From Actinomycetospora sp. TBRC 11914 (GTDB taxonomy: Bacteria > Actinomycetota > Actinomycetes > Mycobacteriales > Pseudonocardiaceae), in contig NZ_JABBND010000001.1 in the NCBI RefSeq assembly GCF_012933465.1, positions 992,001 to 1,056,000 of the forward strand: DNA of 64,000 nucleotides, read 5' to 3'. The notes under the pieces are model-generated. The model saw only the letters and a list, made by a program, of their open reading frames with translations. It had not been told where the DNA came from and made no database searches. Positions 63,372 to 64,000 of the stretch are shown here, piece by piece (positions within the stretch are counted from its first letter, which is position 1; every line of letters starts with the position of its first letter). A program made the translations under genes and the position numbers.

Positions 63372-64000
63372 TCACCGCGCCCGCCCCGCCGGGCCCGGCG
63401 TCGGGACCCCGGCCGTCGCCCCGGGCACCGGGTCGCCGCCCTGTTCCACCGCCCGGCGGGCCTGCTCCGGGGTCAGGTAGTCGTCGGTGTGCTCGAACTC
63501 GGCCAGCCGCCCCGACGAGCGCGTGAGGAAGCCCAGCCGCACCGACGAGTTCCCCGTCGCGGCGTGCAGCGCCCAGTTGCCGGCCACCCGGGCCATCGCG
63601 ACCGGCGCGCCCATCGCGGCGAGGTGGTAGCCGCGGGTCACGACCTGGGCGGGCCGCCCCGAGAGGTCCACGTGCAGTGGCTTGGCCACCGCGTCGGGAC
63701 CGCCGAGGTCCACGACGAGGCCGAGGTCGCGGTGCCGGTAGCGGCGCAGCGGCCGGCCCCGCAGGCTCGCCACGACGTTGTCCGCCGCGACCGGGGCCTG
63801 CCGGGTCGCGTGCTGCGCGGTGGGTGGGCAGACCGCCCCGTCCCCGGCGGCGAGGTCGGGGACCGCGGCGCAGTCGCCGAGCGCGAACACCTCCGGGTGG
63901 CCGGGCACGGCGAGGTCGGCACCGACCACCAGCCGGCCCTTCTCGGTGTCCGCGCCGAGCCGGGAGACGAGCGGGTTCGGCGCCACCCCGGCCGTCCAGA
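63372..64000 (-). CDS. NAD(P)/FAD-dependent oxidoreductase, type II NADH dehydrogenase-like, C-terminal part
   Basis: The gene continues past the right edge; 208 residues remain. The visible region is the C-terminal half of an FAD/NADH oxidoreductase. WTAGVAPNPLV is the strand before the FAD-contacting motif, HPEVFALGDCAAVPD is the typical FAD-binding GD motif, and PPTAQHATRQAPVAADNVVA follows. The end (RLAEFEHTDDYLTPEQARRA) is short and soluble, without the membrane helix of Ndh, so it may be a soluble NDH-2-like or carotenoid/ferredoxin-reductase-like enzyme. The N-terminal glycine motif is outside the window. Confidence 0.82.
   Translation of the reverse strand, partial: WTAGVAPNPLVSRLGADTEKGRLVVGADLAVPGHPEVFALGDCAAVPDLAAGDGAVCPPTAQHATRQAPVAADNVVASLRGRPLRRYRHRDLGLVVDLGGPDAVAKPLHVDLSGRPAQVVTRGYHLAAMGAPVAMARVAGNWALHAATGNSSVRLGFLTRSSGRLAEFEHTDDYLTPEQARRAVEQGGDPVPGATAGVPTPGPAGRAR

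Overview
The window is 64 kb of very GC-rich DNA with many GTG starts, ATGA/GTGA gene overlaps and almost no AT-rich spacers. It comes from an actinomycete of the order Pseudonocardiales, most like Pseudonocardia. This rests on gene content (a PPE/EspG pair, Lsr2, CarD, a MhuD-type heme monooxygenase, an NDMA-dependent alcohol dehydrogenase, F420-type luciferase-like oxidoreductases, DUF2342 protease) and on gene order. The backbone follows the order known from Mycobacterium tuberculosis Rv3581c to Rv3628: ispF-ispD-carD-lpqE-radA-(Rv3587c-like)-mutY-mhuD, then clpC, lsr2, coaX-panD-panC-(Rv3603c to Rv3605c-like)-folK-folB-folP-folE-ftsH, hpt-tilS-zinc protease-dacB-ppa. That comparison is from memory, not from an alignment.

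Layout. 1-3.5 kb: end of an alcohol dehydrogenase, a MoxR/VWA pair and a luciferase-like oxidoreductase. 3.5-7.7 kb: PPE-EspG pair and the isoprenoid genes ispF and ispD with carD. 8-13 kb: lipoprotein, radA, a membrane-anchored protein, mutY, mhuD and a sirtuin. 13-18 kb: a truncated AlkZ-like gene, a YihY membrane protein with a WYL regulator, an AbiEi-like protein and a DedA-like protein. 18-24.3 kb: clpC, a MarR/membrane protein pair, a divergent PRPP synthetase paralogue, a TetR regulator and lsr2. 24.5-29 kb: isochorismatase-like hydrolase, DUF779, aldehyde dehydrogenase and its divergent AcoR-like regulator. 29-40 kb: one long, tightly overlapped leftward block for pantothenate and folate synthesis ending in ftsH. 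40-46.6 kb: a HerA/DUF853-type ATPase, a DUF5666-like protein and a MacB-type ABC exporter, inserted between ftsH and hpt. 46.7-51.6 kb: hpt, tilS, zinc protease, dacB, ppa. 51.7-55 kb: MarR and an unusual MFS transporter with a carboxypeptidase-regulatory-like tail. 55-60 kb: beta-oxidation-type genes (enoyl-CoA hydratase, thiolase, MaoC hydratase, F420 oxidoreductase, thioesterase, flavin reductase). 60-64 kb: proline-rich membrane protein, DMT transporter, two DUF202 proteins and the end of a type II NADH dehydrogenase-like protein.

The genes mostly serve housekeeping: isoprenoid precursors, pantothenate/CoA, folate, purine salvage, DNA repair, proteolysis and cell-wall trimming. Accessory blocks for aldehyde oxidation, acyl-CoA degradation and efflux are inserted between them.

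The least explained structure is intergenic. At least four families of short repeated elements recur between genes: a 56-bp element with inverted ends (five copies), a 50-bp element (four copies), a 45-46-bp hairpin (two copies) in which gene stop codons lie in the stem, and an ACGAACG hairpin (two copies). No tRNA, rRNA, CRISPR array or transposase was seen.
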